Positions 8,961-16,858 of a stretch of DNA of 64,000 nucleotides are shown in pieces (within the stretch, counting starts at the first letter, position 1; every line of letters starts with the position of its first letter). The translations under genes and the position numbers were made by a program. Source of the stretch: a virus; the IMG/VR virus record IMGVR_UViG_3300025581_000001, positions 56,727-120,726 of that record; one strand, written 5' to 3'. The notes under the pieces were generated by a model that was given only the letters and a program-made list of their open reading frames with translations, made no database searches and was not told where the DNA came from.

Positions 8961-11372
8961 ATGAGCTTTCCTGCTACACTTCCCGGCTTTGTCGCCTTCG
9001 ATCCGGCTGGCTACACGCATAGCCAAGTTACCTGCATCAACACCAGTGGCGTGGCGGCTGGCAACTGTTCCGATAGCAGCTACAACTCTAAAGGCTTTGT
9101 GCGTGCTGCCGATGGGACGATCACAATCTTTGGCCCATCCACCTATGGCACCCAGCCCACCTGCATCAACGATGCTGGCGTGATTGGTGGGTACTACGTA
9201 GACAGCGGCGGTGCGCAGCGTCTATTCGTTATTGGTCCACCCTATGGTTCAGGCGACTTTACGTCGATTAGCCCCGCAGGGTGGGAGACGAGTGGCGATC
9301 CCAATACGATGGAGATCAGGGGGATTAATAGCAGCGGCACGGTGTGTGGCTTCTTCTATCTGCATTCAGGAGGAGGGGAACACGGTTTCGTTCTGGCACC
9401 GCCTTACACTGCCAGTCCGACCATTCTGAATGATCCAAGTGGCCATACCTATGTTTTCGGTATTAACGACAGCGGAATGGTTACAGGTCAGTCGACTCAT
9501 GGCCCGTCGAGCATGTATTCTCATGGTTTCGTCGCATCTTCACCTTACTCAAGTTTTACAGACTTTGATGTGACTGGTGGTTCTATTACTGGTTCCACTT
9601 GTGGCTATGCTATCAACAATTCTGGGGTGGTGGTAGGCGCTGGAGTCTATGGTTCCCCGTCTCTGCCTTGTTTTGTTCGTGCCGCCGACGGCACCATCAC
9701 CACCTTCGATCCTTCGGTGGGAGCGGGATACCAATGTTTAGGTTTATGCATAAATTCGTCTGGAGTGGTTGCTGGTGGTTGGCGTGGCACCCCGTGGAAG
9801 GGATTTATCGCTGTTGCGCCCTATGGTCCAACCAATATCACGGCTGTGCCTGACCCTCCAGGGACTTATGAGGGTACAGGTAATGGCACGGTAGTTTTTG
9901 CTATCAATGCAGGTGGAGTCCCGGCTGGGGACTACAGTACTGGTAGTTTCATATTTCACAGCTTCATCGGGTGGTATACACCCCCTCCGCCGTCTATTTC
10001 TGGCACCGCCAACGTCTACTTGCTGCCACTGTTTATCGGAGGGCTAGACGCTAGAGTGCAGCAGTTTGGTATTCGCTACATCAGTACGATGGGTGACTAC
10101 TCCGATCCGTTGCATGTGACAGTAACTACGCCACCGCCCGACCCACCGGAGTTAACTTTAGGGGCTAAGATGGCGACTCACGTTGTACTACAGTTGTCTC
10201 CAGCAAACTACGACACGGGGCCGTTCGCCAATCAAGCGCGCAAGGACATTCTGTCGACTACTCTTCAGTACTCGCATGATTCAGCTTTTGTTACTGGTGT
10301 ATTCTCTCTTTCAGCGGCAGGCAACATCACCGAGGCCAACTTTGTGGTGCCAGACTCTATTGCCGATTGGTACGTGCAGGGTCAGCGCGCCGATGGCTTT
10401 GGTAACGGTGGGTGGGGGCCGACGCTCACCGTGCCGTTGGTCAACATTATCGACAGTGGATTTATGCGTGGGCAGGGTTCGATTATCCCTGCGCTTGACA
10501 GCTTAGTTACTGCGCTATTCACGTATACCGCGACCTCGATTGGTGGAGGAGGCCCGAATACCGGCGAGATCGTAGTGATCTGGCCTACCTTTGAGATTGA
10601 ATACGCCGACACTTCCATGCAAGTGCTCGTCTCTGGCGGCCTGGACTCAGGAGCAACGCTTGCGGCTTCCGGTAGTGGGCCGACTAACTACAACTTGTTT
10701 CCCAAGGTAGCCCCGATAAATGGCTCACCTGTAGAATTCGATAATCCTAGCGGCGTTCCTGGTGGCTGGTGCATACCAGACAGCTCTGCCGATCTAGTCA
10801 CTGCCGCTGCCGATGTGCAAAGGGACGGTGAGGTCAGCTTAGGGGGTTCCGACCTGTCGTTCGTCGCTATCGTCCCGGCAGCTGGAGGTGGGGGAGGAGG
10901 TGGTGGCAGTGGGGGCGGCGGCGGCGGAGGTCACCAGTGCATCGTGTTCGGAGAGAAAGTTGTGGTCGCTGCACGTGGCGAGACTCCGGTCGAGTTACTG
11001 GCGGTGGGCGATCTGGTATTGGGGGCCGACCCAGAGACAGGACTAGAACAGTGGAACGCAGTCGAGAGCCTAGCCTTCGGCGAAGCAGATTGCGTAGCCC
11101 TGAGCATTAAAGAAGATAAGTGTGTTAAGCTTTCCAAGTCCGCCCTTTGTCCGGTACGTGACGACTTGGCCGTGGCGCATAAGCTTGTCCGAGCGGGAGT
11201 CGTTAATGGAAGGCATAGCATGTTCCGTCGTGGGGTTTCATACTGGCAGCAAGTTTCTGGCCTCGTTGACTTAGGGCCACTGCGGGTGGTGCAGGTCAAG
11301 TTGCGGCCTCGTCCTTGGATGTTGGTGAATGGAATACTGTTGCACAACTCGCTTAAGATACAGACCAACTGA
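8961..11372 (+). CDS. HAF-repeat tail-tip protein with C-terminal Hint domain
   Basis: 803 residues in three parts. Residues ~1-340 hold about seven HAF-like repeats (INxSGVxxG...GFV...GxxTxFD pattern), thought to form a beta-propeller and common in acidobacterial extracellular proteins. Residues ~345-635 are fibronectin-like/beta domains. After a poly-Gly linker (~637-657) comes a hedgehog/intein (Hint) module starting at Cys660 and ending with the splice-type His795-Asn796-Ser797, leaving seven C-terminal residues. Block A (V-V-A-RG-TPVE-L-VGD) fits; the usual block B TxxH appears as SxxC, so activity may be altered. Hint domains cleave or splice peptide bonds; here self-cleavage or covalent attachment of the tail tip is possible but untested. 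Adjacent genes are tail genes. Confidence 0.75.
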   Translation: MSFPATLPGFVAFDPAGYTHSQVTCINTSGVAAGNCSDSSYNSKGFVRAADGTITIFGPSTYGTQPTCINDAGVIGGYYVDSGGAQRLFVIGPPYGSGDFTSISPAGWETSGDPNTMEIRGINSSGTVCGFFYLHSGGGEHGFVLAPPYTASPTILNDPSGHTYVFGINDSGMVTGQSTHGPSSMYSHGFVASSPYSSFTDFDVTGGSITGSTCGYAINNSGVVVGAGVYGSPSLPCFVRAADGTITTFDPSVGAGYQCLGLCINSSGVVAGGWRGTPWKGFIAVAPYGPTNITAVPDPPGTYEGTGNGTVVFAINAGGVPAGDYSTGSFIFHSFIGWYTPPPPSISGTANVYLLPLFIGGLDARVQQFGIRYISTMGDYSDPLHVTVTTPPPDPPELTLGAKMATHVVLQLSPANYDTGPFANQARKDILSTTLQYSHDSAFVTGVFSLSAAGNITEANFVVPDSIADWYVQGQRADGFGNGGWGPTLTVPLVNIIDSGFMRGQGSIIPALDSLVTALFTYTATSIGGGGPNTGEIVVIWPTFEIEYADTSMQVLVSGGLDSGATLAASGSGPTNYNLFPKVAPINGSPVEFDNPSGVPGGWCIPDSSADLVTAAADVQRDGEVSLGGSDLSFVAIVPAAGGGGGGGGSGGGGGGGHQCIVFGEKVVVAARGETPVELLAVGDLVLGADPETGLEQWNAVESLAFGEADCVALSIKEDKCVKLSKSALCPVRDDLAVAHKLVRAGVVNGRHSMFRRGVSYWQQVSGLVDLGPLRVVQVKLRPRPWMLVNGILLHNSLKIQTN

Positions 11373-11379
11373 GTGAACT

Positions 11380-11733
11380 ATGAAAATGCGATACTACGTC
11401 GAGCACCTGCCTGCACATTCCAATCCGCACGATCTTTCACAGCGGTCGCTGGTAGCTCCGCACTGCCATCAGCACCATTGGCTGCGAATCGACGAAGATA
11501 CAATCGTGGGCATCGGCCACTTCAGTAGTGCTGGCATGGTTAACGCTAAGGCAGCGTCGGGGATTACAGTGTTGCCACACCTGCACGACGCTACGCCGGT
11601 CAAGGCACTGCTGCCCGCCGACAAGCATGCCAAGCTCAAGTCTAAGCTTAATCTGAACGATGCCGATTCGACTTCCGACTTCATTGGCAAGCTGCTGGCA
11701 GCAGGCCATGCACAATTCGAACCTCCCATCTAA
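11380..11733 (+). CDS. Hypothetical protein at end of tail module
   Basis: 117 residues, His-rich in the first half, with no recognised family. It begins 8 bases after the Hint-protein stop, so it likely belongs to the same transcript and may be a tail accessory or chaperone; that is positional inference only. The segment of about 315 bases downstream holds only a doubtful 34-codon frame (11781-11885) and a promoter candidate, so this gene probably ends the tail operon. Confidence 0.65.
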   Translation: MKMRYYVEHLPAHSNPHDLSQRSLVAPHCHQHHWLRIDEDTIVGIGHFSSAGMVNAKAASGITVLPHLHDATPVKALLPADKHAKLKSKLNLNDADSTSDFIGKLLAAGHAQFEPPI

Positions 11734-11780
11734 AAGAAACGTAAAGTATATGCATAACTAGCACCATTTGAAAATTATGT

Positions 11781-11885
11781 ATGGCGTCGTTCCCGACTAG
11801 CATTAATGCGGCCTATGCGCTGCGCCCGCAAGAAATGCGCCTGCCAGCTAATTTAGACGTTGCTACCGATGCGCCGGTCATGTAG
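11781..11885 (+). CDS. Possible 34-residue peptide in intergenic region
   Basis: An ATG frame of 34 codons in the ~315-base gap between the tail module and the helicase gene. It has no clear ribosome binding site and no recognisable motif; residue composition is plausible for protein but chance is not excluded. The rest of the gap shows GC-rich inverted pieces near 11950-11980 and a promoter-like sequence at 12012-12039. Confidence 0.2.
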   Translation: MASFPTSINAAYALRPQEMRLPANLDVATDAPVM

Positions 11886-12011
11886 CATGTGAATCGTTCC
11901 CCAGATATTTGAAAGTTGCAGTCAACCGTAGATGGTTCCAGTTACTGTCGATGGCGGTGGTGGTCACCCCGGCCACAAGCAAGAAGTTAGTCTAGGGTGA
12001 AACTGGATGTC

Positions 12012-12039
12012 TTTACCGAAGGCGACGGGGTACTATATT
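12012..12039 (+). promoter_or_regulatory. Sigma70-like promoter giving an almost leaderless helicase mRNA
   Basis: TTTACC (12012-12017), a 16-base spacer, then TATATT (12034-12039). Initiation seven bases downstream would fall near 12046, three bases before the helicase ATG at 12049. No Shine-Dalgarno sequence precedes that ATG, which fits leaderless translation. The boxes match consensus only moderately. Confidence 0.45.
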
Positions 12040-12048
12040 TAAGCTCGC

Positions 12049-13497
12049 ATGAAAGTCCCGATCATCAACGTAAGTATCGAAGGCAAGTCGGCGTTCTTGG
12101 GCTTGGACGAGAAAACTTACCAAGCCCTGGAACCGCTCTACCGCTACCATCCACCGGGATACCAGTACAGCCCCAAGTTCAAGCTGTGGAAGCAAATCAT
12201 CGACGAAGGCCTCGACATCGAGGAGTTCGATCCGGCCAGCTACTGGGATGGCTGGGTGCGGATGCTCAAGGAGACCGGCTGGTGCCCGGCGCAGCTGTTC
12301 CGCGCATCACAGTCGATGGTCGAGAAGAAAGTTCCCTGCAAGTTCAAGATCATCAATGAGGACTGCAAGCCAGTGCTGTTCAAGGCGCTGGGCAAGCAGT
12401 CCGACCGCAGCTACCAGAACGAGTGTGTGAACAAGATGCTGGTCGCATCGGCGCACGGTGGTGGTTTGATACTTGCGGCAACCGGCAGTGGTAAAACCTA
12501 CACCTTAGCCGTCTACTTCAGCTACCTCGAAGGTAACGCGGTGTTCATCGTGGACGAGTTGGCCTTGATGAAGCAGGCGCAGATGGAGTTGGAGAAGGGG
12601 CTGAACGAGCCAGTCGGCATCATCGGCAACTCGCGCTTCGAGCCCCGCCGCATTACCGTAGCTACGGTGCAGAGTCTTTACAAGCACAGCAAGCGCGCCG
12701 ATTTCAGGAAGTGGCGCGACGGCATCGACGTGGCGGTTGTCGACGAGCTGCACAAGGCGCTCAACCGCCGCCACTTCTCGGTGGTGCGCAGCATACCGGC
12801 AGGCGCGGTGTTCGGGCTCACCGCCACCTTGCGGATGGGCAAGATGCACACCCGCATGCAGGCGTACGCGCTGTGTGGCCCGGTGGTGTTCCAATACCCC
12901 ATCGAGCAGGGCACGCAAGAAGGATTCCTCACGCGAGGCCGAGTCATCCAGGTTGAGCATCGCCAGTTACATGAATCCAGAAAGCGCGACCTGCGTGCAT
13001 ACCAGCTGGACTACGACTGGCTGATCGTGCAGTCGGAGAGCCGCAATGAACTCATCGCTGATATCGTCCGCCAGTTGATTGCTAAGGGCAAGTACGTAGT
13101 GGTGCTGGTGGAGCGCATCCACCACCTCAAGACCCTCTCCGACATGTTCCGCAAAATCCCGCACCGCGTCATCTTCGGCAAGGTCAAGGGAGAAGAAAGG
13201 CTAGACGCGGTGCGGGAGTTCGAACGCGACGACTTCCGGCTGATACTAGCGAACGTGGTGTTCAACAAGGGCATCGACATTAAGCGTCTGGACGCTATCG
13301 TCAATGGTGCAGCCAAGCGCAACCCCGACGATGCCCTGCAAGCGTACGGGCGCGGGGTGCGCCTGCACAAGGACAAGAAGATGCTGCTGTACTACGATGT
13401 GGCCGACAGGGGTAACCGCTTCGAGGCAGCAGCTAATGAGCGCAAGCGGGCGTTCGAGAAGGCAGGTATCGAAGTGCGAATCAGAAAGGTAGCGTAG
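12049..13497 (+). CDS. Superfamily 2 DNA helicase, UvsW-like
   Basis: 482-residue SF2 helicase. The Walker A motif AATGSGKT lies at residues ~143-150, the Walker B box is VVDELH (D232-E233-L234-H235), motif III is LTATLR at ~264, and the C-terminal RecA-like domain has a QAYGRGVR motif VI near residue 430. Architecture and length resemble phage UvsW/T5-type helicases, which unwind branched DNA in fork regression, recombination-dependent replication and origin R-loop clearing. A ~110-residue N-terminal region precedes the motor, as in UvsW. It is the first gene after the intergenic gap and probably starts the early transcript. The exact subfamily is uncertain; the helicase call is secure. Confidence 0.85.
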   Translation: MKVPIINVSIEGKSAFLGLDEKTYQALEPLYRYHPPGYQYSPKFKLWKQIIDEGLDIEEFDPASYWDGWVRMLKETGWCPAQLFRASQSMVEKKVPCKFKIINEDCKPVLFKALGKQSDRSYQNECVNKMLVASAHGGGLILAATGSGKTYTLAVYFSYLEGNAVFIVDELALMKQAQMELEKGLNEPVGIIGNSRFEPRRITVATVQSLYKHSKRADFRKWRDGIDVAVVDELHKALNRRHFSVVRSIPAGAVFGLTATLRMGKMHTRMQAYALCGPVVFQYPIEQGTQEGFLTRGRVIQVEHRQLHESRKRDLRAYQLDYDWLIVQSESRNELIADIVRQLIAKGKYVVVLVERIHHLKTLSDMFRKIPHRVIFGKVKGEERLDAVREFERDDFRLILANVVFNKGIDIKRLDAIVNGAAKRNPDDALQAYGRGVRLHKDKKMLLYYDVADRGNRFEAAANERKRAFEKAGIEVRIRKVA

Positions 13498-13501
13498 AAA
13501 A

Positions 13502-13714
13502 ATGCGAAAGGTACTAGACGTGAAGAAAGTCCGTAGGGCAGAGCATGTTATCGCTTTTTGCGGACGTACAATGCACGTGCTGAAGAGCCGCAGTCGGCTT
13601 CCAGACAAACTTGACAATTTCCCCATGCCCGAGCTGGTTATCGGTTACTTTCCACGGCCCAAACCACATACTGAAGTAATCGAATTTATTCCGTGCCTCA
13701 AAAAGGAGAAGTGA
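13502..13714 (+). CDS. Small basic hypothetical protein
   Basis: 70 residues, Lys/Arg-rich, starting five bases after the helicase stop and followed directly by a zinc-ribbon gene. No family recognised; a nucleic-acid-binding accessory role is only suggested by charge and location. Confidence 0.55.
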   Translation: MRKVLDVKKVRRAEHVIAFCGRTMHVLKSRSRLPDKLDNFPMPELVIGYFPRPKPHTEVIEFIPCLKKEK

Positions 13715-13715
13715 T

Positions 13716-13883
13716 ATGGACTGGTGGTGCTCAACTTGCGGCGCTGTCGACTTGGACGTGCATGGGCGCTGCGCGTGCTGCGGCAGCGATAACGTAGCTC
13801 CGGTAGGCACGGTTAAGGTCATCGTAGGACGTGTGGAACGTCCTCGTGAAAAGACCGGAATCGAGCGCTATTATGAAGTATGA
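13716..13883 (+). CDS. Small zinc-ribbon protein
   Basis: 55 residues with an N-terminal CSTCG knuckle (Cys5, Cys8) and a second CACCGS knuckle (Cys19, Cys21, Cys22), a typical short rubredoxin-like or zinc-ribbon fold, then a basic beta-strand tail. An AAGGAG ribosome site sits at 13703-13708 before the ATG. Probably binds zinc; target unknown. The next gene starts inside its 3' end. Confidence 0.6.
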   Translation: MDWWCSTCGAVDLDVHGRCACCGSDNVAPVGTVKVIVGRVERPREKTGIERYYEV

Positions 13884-14082
13884 AAAACGCGCTGCGGTGT
13901 ACCTAAATTGGCCCAAACGTAGCCAACCACCACCGCAGGGGCGTTCGCCGTTTGTAGCGCAACGTGGCACGAATTTCGCGCTATCCTGTGGCCTATCACT
14001 AGTGGCATTCGGGGCTGGATTCGGCTACTTAGCGGCGGGTTGGGTTCTGGCTGGCTTAAAAGCCACCGCGTTGCCATGCTGA
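13873..14082 (+). CDS. Small single-pass membrane protein
   Basis: 69 residues: a basic, Pro-rich N-terminal half, then a hydrophobic Gly/Ala/Leu segment (~residues 41-65) that would span the inner membrane once. The ATG at 13873 overlaps the previous gene by 11 bases and is chosen over upstream starts because of that coupling. Function unknown; last gene before the regulatory gap at 14083-14253. Confidence 0.55.
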   Translation: MKYEKRAAVYLNWPKRSQPPPQGRSPFVAQRGTNFALSCGLSLVAFGAGFGYLAAGWVLAGLKATALPC

Positions 14083-14103
14083 GTGCACTCAAGAAAAGCG
14101 CTG

Positions 14104-14192
14104 TTCCTTCTACGTAGTAGAAGGAATGCAGACAGTAGTTAAGTCTACGTATTGTATACACATGTACAATTGTGATCTGTAGTCTGCAGATC
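14104..14192 (+). promoter_or_regulatory. Regulatory gap with three inverted repeats
   Basis: The 171-base gap 14083-14253 holds a hairpin TTCCTTCTA/TAGAAGGAA (14104-14112 with 14118-14126, 5-base loop), an inverted repeat TTGTA-N8-TACAA (14152-14169) and GATCTG-N7-CAGATC (14174-14192). -10-like boxes TATACA (14155-14160) and TACAAT (14165-14170) are present without a convincing -35. The layout suggests a terminator or attenuator followed by an operator/promoter for the operon starting at 14254. Confidence 0.45.
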
Positions 14193-14253
14193 ATAGTAGG
14201 TAAAGAGCAAAGGTGTAAACTGCCGAAAACTACTTAAGAAGGAGAGAAAGCGA

Positions 14254-14469
14254 ATGGCAAAAACGAAAGTGAAAAAGGCAATGGTGGAGTTTCCTAACGA
14301 GGTTTTCGTGACTCGTGAGGACGATGATGATGATTCACTCTCAGTATGGACAAACGTGAAGCAAATCACCGAAGGCAAGATTGCCGTTTACCGGCTGCTG
14401 GAAGTGATTGGCAAACGAACTGTTGATGAGGTCAAGCGGAAAGGTTCAGATTGGGAGCGTGCCGAGTGA
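14254..14469 (+). CDS. Small acidic hypothetical protein
   Basis: 71 residues with a DDDDD run near residue 23. A strong AGAAGGAGAG ribosome site precedes the ATG. It is the first gene after the regulatory gap and overlaps the next start by four bases (GTGA). No family recognised. Confidence 0.6.
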   Translation: MAKTKVKKAMVEFPNEVFVTREDDDDDSLSVWTNVKQITEGKIAVYRLLEVIGKRTVDEVKRKGSDWERAE

Positions 14470-14693
14470 AGAAGGCTGAAAACCCGGAAGACTTGAAAGC
14501 TCGAATCGCCGCCGCACGCTTTCCTCAGCGGGTGGCTATGCGCTGGGTTCAGCTCGGCAACCGCAAGGCAGTCGAAGAGGTGACCTTCGAGCGGTACGCA
14601 GAAATGCATGACGACGAGTTGATCGCCATCTATGACATCGTGGGTGTCGGTGAGCGGCGCACCATGAAACTAAAAAAGGAGAAAGTGCAATGA
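14466..14693 (+). CDS. Hypothetical protein
   Basis: 75 residues from GTG 14466, chosen because it overlaps the previous stop in the GTGA arrangement used throughout this phage. Predicted helical, mixed charge, no recognised motif. Ends in an ATGA overlap with the next gene. Confidence 0.6.
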   Translation: MKKAENPEDLKARIAAARFPQRVAMRWVQLGNRKAVEEVTFERYAEMHDDELIAIYDIVGVGERRTMKLKKEKVQ

Positions 14694-14863
14694 GGAAGTA
14701 CGTGATAATCCAACAATCTGCTGACGACAGAGGAGTACACCAGCTGGAAGATGAAGTTAATACCGCTGTGGCACAAGGCTACAAGATGGCCGCTGCCTAC
14801 GGTCTTAGCATGAATATCCAAGCGGTGAATGTCGTCTGGATGGTCAAGGAGGATGCCAAATGA
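14690..14863 (+). CDS. 57-residue protein resembling DUF1737
   Basis: A short beta-strand followed by an LEDEVN-AVAQGYK helix and a glycine-containing turn gives the pattern of small DUF1737-type proteins, whose function is unknown. ATG 14690 overlaps the previous stop and its own stop overlaps the next ATG, both as ATGA. The family match is by eye only. Confidence 0.5.
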   Translation: MRKYVIIQQSADDRGVHQLEDEVNTAVAQGYKMAAAYGLSMNIQAVNVVWMVKEDAK

Positions 14864-15090
14864 AGAAAGTCGACTGTCAGGTGATTGGCCAGATTGCGGA
14901 GATGCTGCTGGACGGCGAGCCGGTGTTCCTGCTGCGGGCGCAGGATGTTGCTTCGGTGCCCACACTATTGCGCTACTTGGAAGAGTCGGCGAAGGCGGGT
15001 GGTACGAACCAGATTCGCTGCCACGCTCAGATGCAGCGCTTCAAGGCGTGGCAGCTGCAGCACAAGGACAGAGTGCGGGCGGCGGACTGA
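14860..15090 (+). CDS. Hypothetical protein
   Basis: 76 residues, predicted alpha-helical, with a conserved-looking GEPVFLLRAQD segment near residue 20. Coupled to the previous gene by ATGA. No family recognised. Confidence 0.6.
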   Translation: MKKVDCQVIGQIAEMLLDGEPVFLLRAQDVASVPTLLRYLEESAKAGGTNQIRCHAQMQRFKAWQLQHKDRVRAAD

Positions 15091-15091
15091 T

Positions 15092-15370
15092 ATGAAAGAC
15101 GACCCATCAGCAAAGCGCTGTTACGACATCGTCAAGAAGTGGCAGAAGCGGCAGAAGGAACACGCCCGCACCTGGTCACACGATAAAGAGATGTCAATGC
15201 AGTTCTATCGCGAATCTCAAATGCTGGGATGGGTAGCTATGGACATTTACCGTAATCTGCTGTGCGAGAGCGCGGAAAGGTACAGGAATGCAAGGAAAGA
15301 AAAAAATAGAGCGCGAAGGACTGCCACGCAAGGCGAGGATAATCTTCTGCGGCGACCGCAATTGGACTGA
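15092..15370 (+). CDS. Hypothetical basic helical protein
   Basis: 92 residues, strongly basic and helical (Lys/Arg/Gln-rich). Starts one base after the previous stop. Its last 83 bases overlap the SLOG gene in another frame, unusually long for this compact genome, so its functional C-terminus may be poorly constrained or the downstream start may be later than annotated. Confidence 0.5.
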   Translation: MKDDPSAKRCYDIVKKWQKRQKEHARTWSHDKEMSMQFYRESQMLGWVAMDIYRNLLCESAERYRNARKEKNRARRTATQGEDNLLRRPQLD

Positions 15371-15764
15371 TGGAGACTCGATAGTCCACGTGGTATCTGC
15401 ATTGCGCAGCAACCTCGGGCCATTTGTCATCATCGAGGGTGAAGCGCGAGGCGCAGACAAACTTTCACGCAAAGCGTGCTTTGTGGTGGATGGAGTCTCC
15501 TACATGCCTTTCCCTGCCCATTGGGACGAGTACGGACGGGCGGCGGGGCCGATACGCAACCGCCAGATGCTCGACAAGGGCTGGGCCGATGCGGTGGTTG
15601 CGTTCCACTTGAACCTCGACGAGTCGAAGGGCACCGCTGACATGGTAAGGGAAGCGCGCAAGCGTGGCCTGCCAGTGTGGGTGTGCACCGACGGGCCGGA
15701 TGCGCTGGCCGAGTTCATCATTCGAGTGCGAAGGCTGGTGAAAGACGGAGTGAATGCACAATGA
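15288..15764 (+). CDS. SLOG-family nucleotide-binding protein, YspA/DUF2493-like
   Basis: 158 residues. Rossmann-like SLOG hallmarks: first strand with IIFCGDRNW, the nucleotide-loop motif GEARGAD (~residues 50-56), a GPIRNRQM helix start, then DxSKGTADM before a C-terminal strand. This matches the YspA/cpYpsA-related SLOG family (DUF2493), thought to bind nucleotides or nucleotide-derived ligands. Many phages carry one; roles are unsettled, with defence or counter-defence often suspected. ATG 15288 has a weak ribosome site inside the previous gene; the conserved fold begins ~15 residues in, so a slightly later start is possible. Confidence 0.75.
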   Translation: MQGKKKIEREGLPRKARIIFCGDRNWTDGDSIVHVVSALRSNLGPFVIIEGEARGADKLSRKACFVVDGVSYMPFPAHWDEYGRAAGPIRNRQMLDKGWADAVVAFHLNLDESKGTADMVREARKRGLPVWVCTDGPDALAEFIIRVRRLVKDGVNAQ

Positions 15765-15925
15765 CGAAAGTAACTGAGCTGTGTCCTATCTGTCGCAAGC
15801 TGACAACGCCGCGCAGACAGACGACCATCGAGGACGGCATCAAGCACGTTGAGTTCTACTGTACGAGCTGCAACTCGTTCATCCGCGCCGAGCGCAGCGC
15901 GTCGACCAAGAGCAAGCATGACTGA
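15761..15925 (+). CDS. Small zinc-ribbon protein
   Basis: 54 residues with CPIC (residues 8-11) and YCTSC (~32-36) knuckles, a two-CxxC zinc ribbon, and a basic C-terminal tail. ATG overlaps the SLOG stop as ATGA. Likely zinc-binding; partner unknown. Confidence 0.6.
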   Translation: MTKVTELCPICRKLTTPRRQTTIEDGIKHVEFYCTSCNSFIRAERSASTKSKHD

Positions 15926-15938
15926 GAAAGGTAAACGC

Positions 15939-16286
15939 ATGAATAGTGTTGAGTTTAAGCAGAAGACTCTCGATATTTTGCGGGACGAATCAGCGGAGCC
16001 CGAAGACTGGTGGTACCTTTCGTTTGCGGATGATACCTTTCGCGAGGCTGTGATAGTGCGCGCCAAAGGTTTGCTCCACGCTGTGACAGCAGCAAATATG
16101 CTGGGCATCAATCCCGGTGGCGAAGTTGTCGGCGCTCCGATGACCGGCTTTACGGAATTGCCTGCGGAGGAGTTCCGCAACCGGCTGCTGACCCGCGAAG
16201 ATGTGCTGGCGATATGGCCGGATGCAAAGAGCGCTCGTGAATGGGATGAGGAAGAATCCAAATGCAACCCGACGCCAAGTACGTAA
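15939..16286 (+). CDS. Hypothetical acidic protein
   Basis: 115 residues from ATG 15939, preferred for the AAAGG seven bases upstream; an in-frame ATG at 15918 overlapping the previous stop is the alternative. Acidic at both ends, with a hydrophobic centre and an LPAEEFRNRLLTREDVLAIW segment. No recognised family. Overlaps the next gene by 25 bases. Confidence 0.55.
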   Translation: MNSVEFKQKTLDILRDESAEPEDWWYLSFADDTFREAVIVRAKGLLHAVTAANMLGINPGGEVVGAPMTGFTELPAEEFRNRLLTREDVLAIWPDAKSAREWDEEESKCNPTPST

Positions 16287-16858
16287 AGTGCAAGTTCCTG
16301 AATGCGGAGGTCGACCGCACCGAGCGTCGCATCACTCTGGTGAGGCGTCTGGTGGACGAGGCGCTGTTGGAGCAAGGGCGGCACCTGTATGCGCTGAAGC
16401 GGGCCGACGAGCTTCGTCTGCTGGTGCTGTTCAACTGGCGCGACAAGCACGGCGTCGGCGTGTTGTGGATGCTGCGCAAGCTGCTGCCCATCTGGCATCG
16501 CAAGTTCTCGCGGTTCAGGAAGAATGCAGCGCTGGGCTGTACGGTGCCAGTGCTGGTGGGCCGCAAGTCGGAGGAGATTATTCAGGAGTGCATAGCACGG
16601 GAGTTCCCAGCGGGTGAGAATCAGCGGGAGCAACGCGAGCGGCAACGGCAGCGCATCGAGCGTCTGTTCCTGCCACAGGGAAGCAAAATGCATGCACGCT
16701 ACAAGTCACCACTGGACGCTATCAACGTGGACGACTTCGTGGCGACTTACGAGAAGGAGCTGAAGCAATGGAGCCGATCAAGGTCAACGACCGCCGCCGT
16801 TTCGCAGGACTTGCGGACGCTGCAGCGGATGCCGTTTCGCGGAAACCCCTTTCGGTAG
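16262..16858 (+). CDS. Hypothetical basic protein
   Basis: 198 residues, Arg/Gln-rich helices throughout, so a nucleic-acid-associated role is plausible. The last ~30 residues overlap the following gene in another frame. It precedes the replicative helicase by two genes; a loader or accessory role cannot be excluded but nothing specific supports it. Confidence 0.55.
   Translation: MQPDAKYVKCKFLNAEVDRTERRITLVRRLVDEALLEQGRHLYALKRADELRLLVLFNWRDKHGVGVLWMLRKLLPIWHRKFSRFRKNAALGCTVPVLVGRKSEEIIQECIAREFPAGENQREQRERQRQRIERLFLPQGSKMHARYKSPLDAINVDDFVATYEKELKQWSRSRSTTAAVSQDLRTLQRMPFRGNPFR

Noticed and set aside
12049-13497. Restriction enzyme R subunit for the DEAH-type ATPase
   Set aside because: There is no N-terminal nuclease domain and no linked specificity or modification subunit; size and motif layout fit a UvsW-type helicase better.
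15500-16693. Long open frame on the - strand (397 codons)
   Set aside because: It runs antisense to well-supported + strand genes including the SLOG gene, has no ribosome site or recognisable domain, and low-complexity composition typical of a shadow frame.
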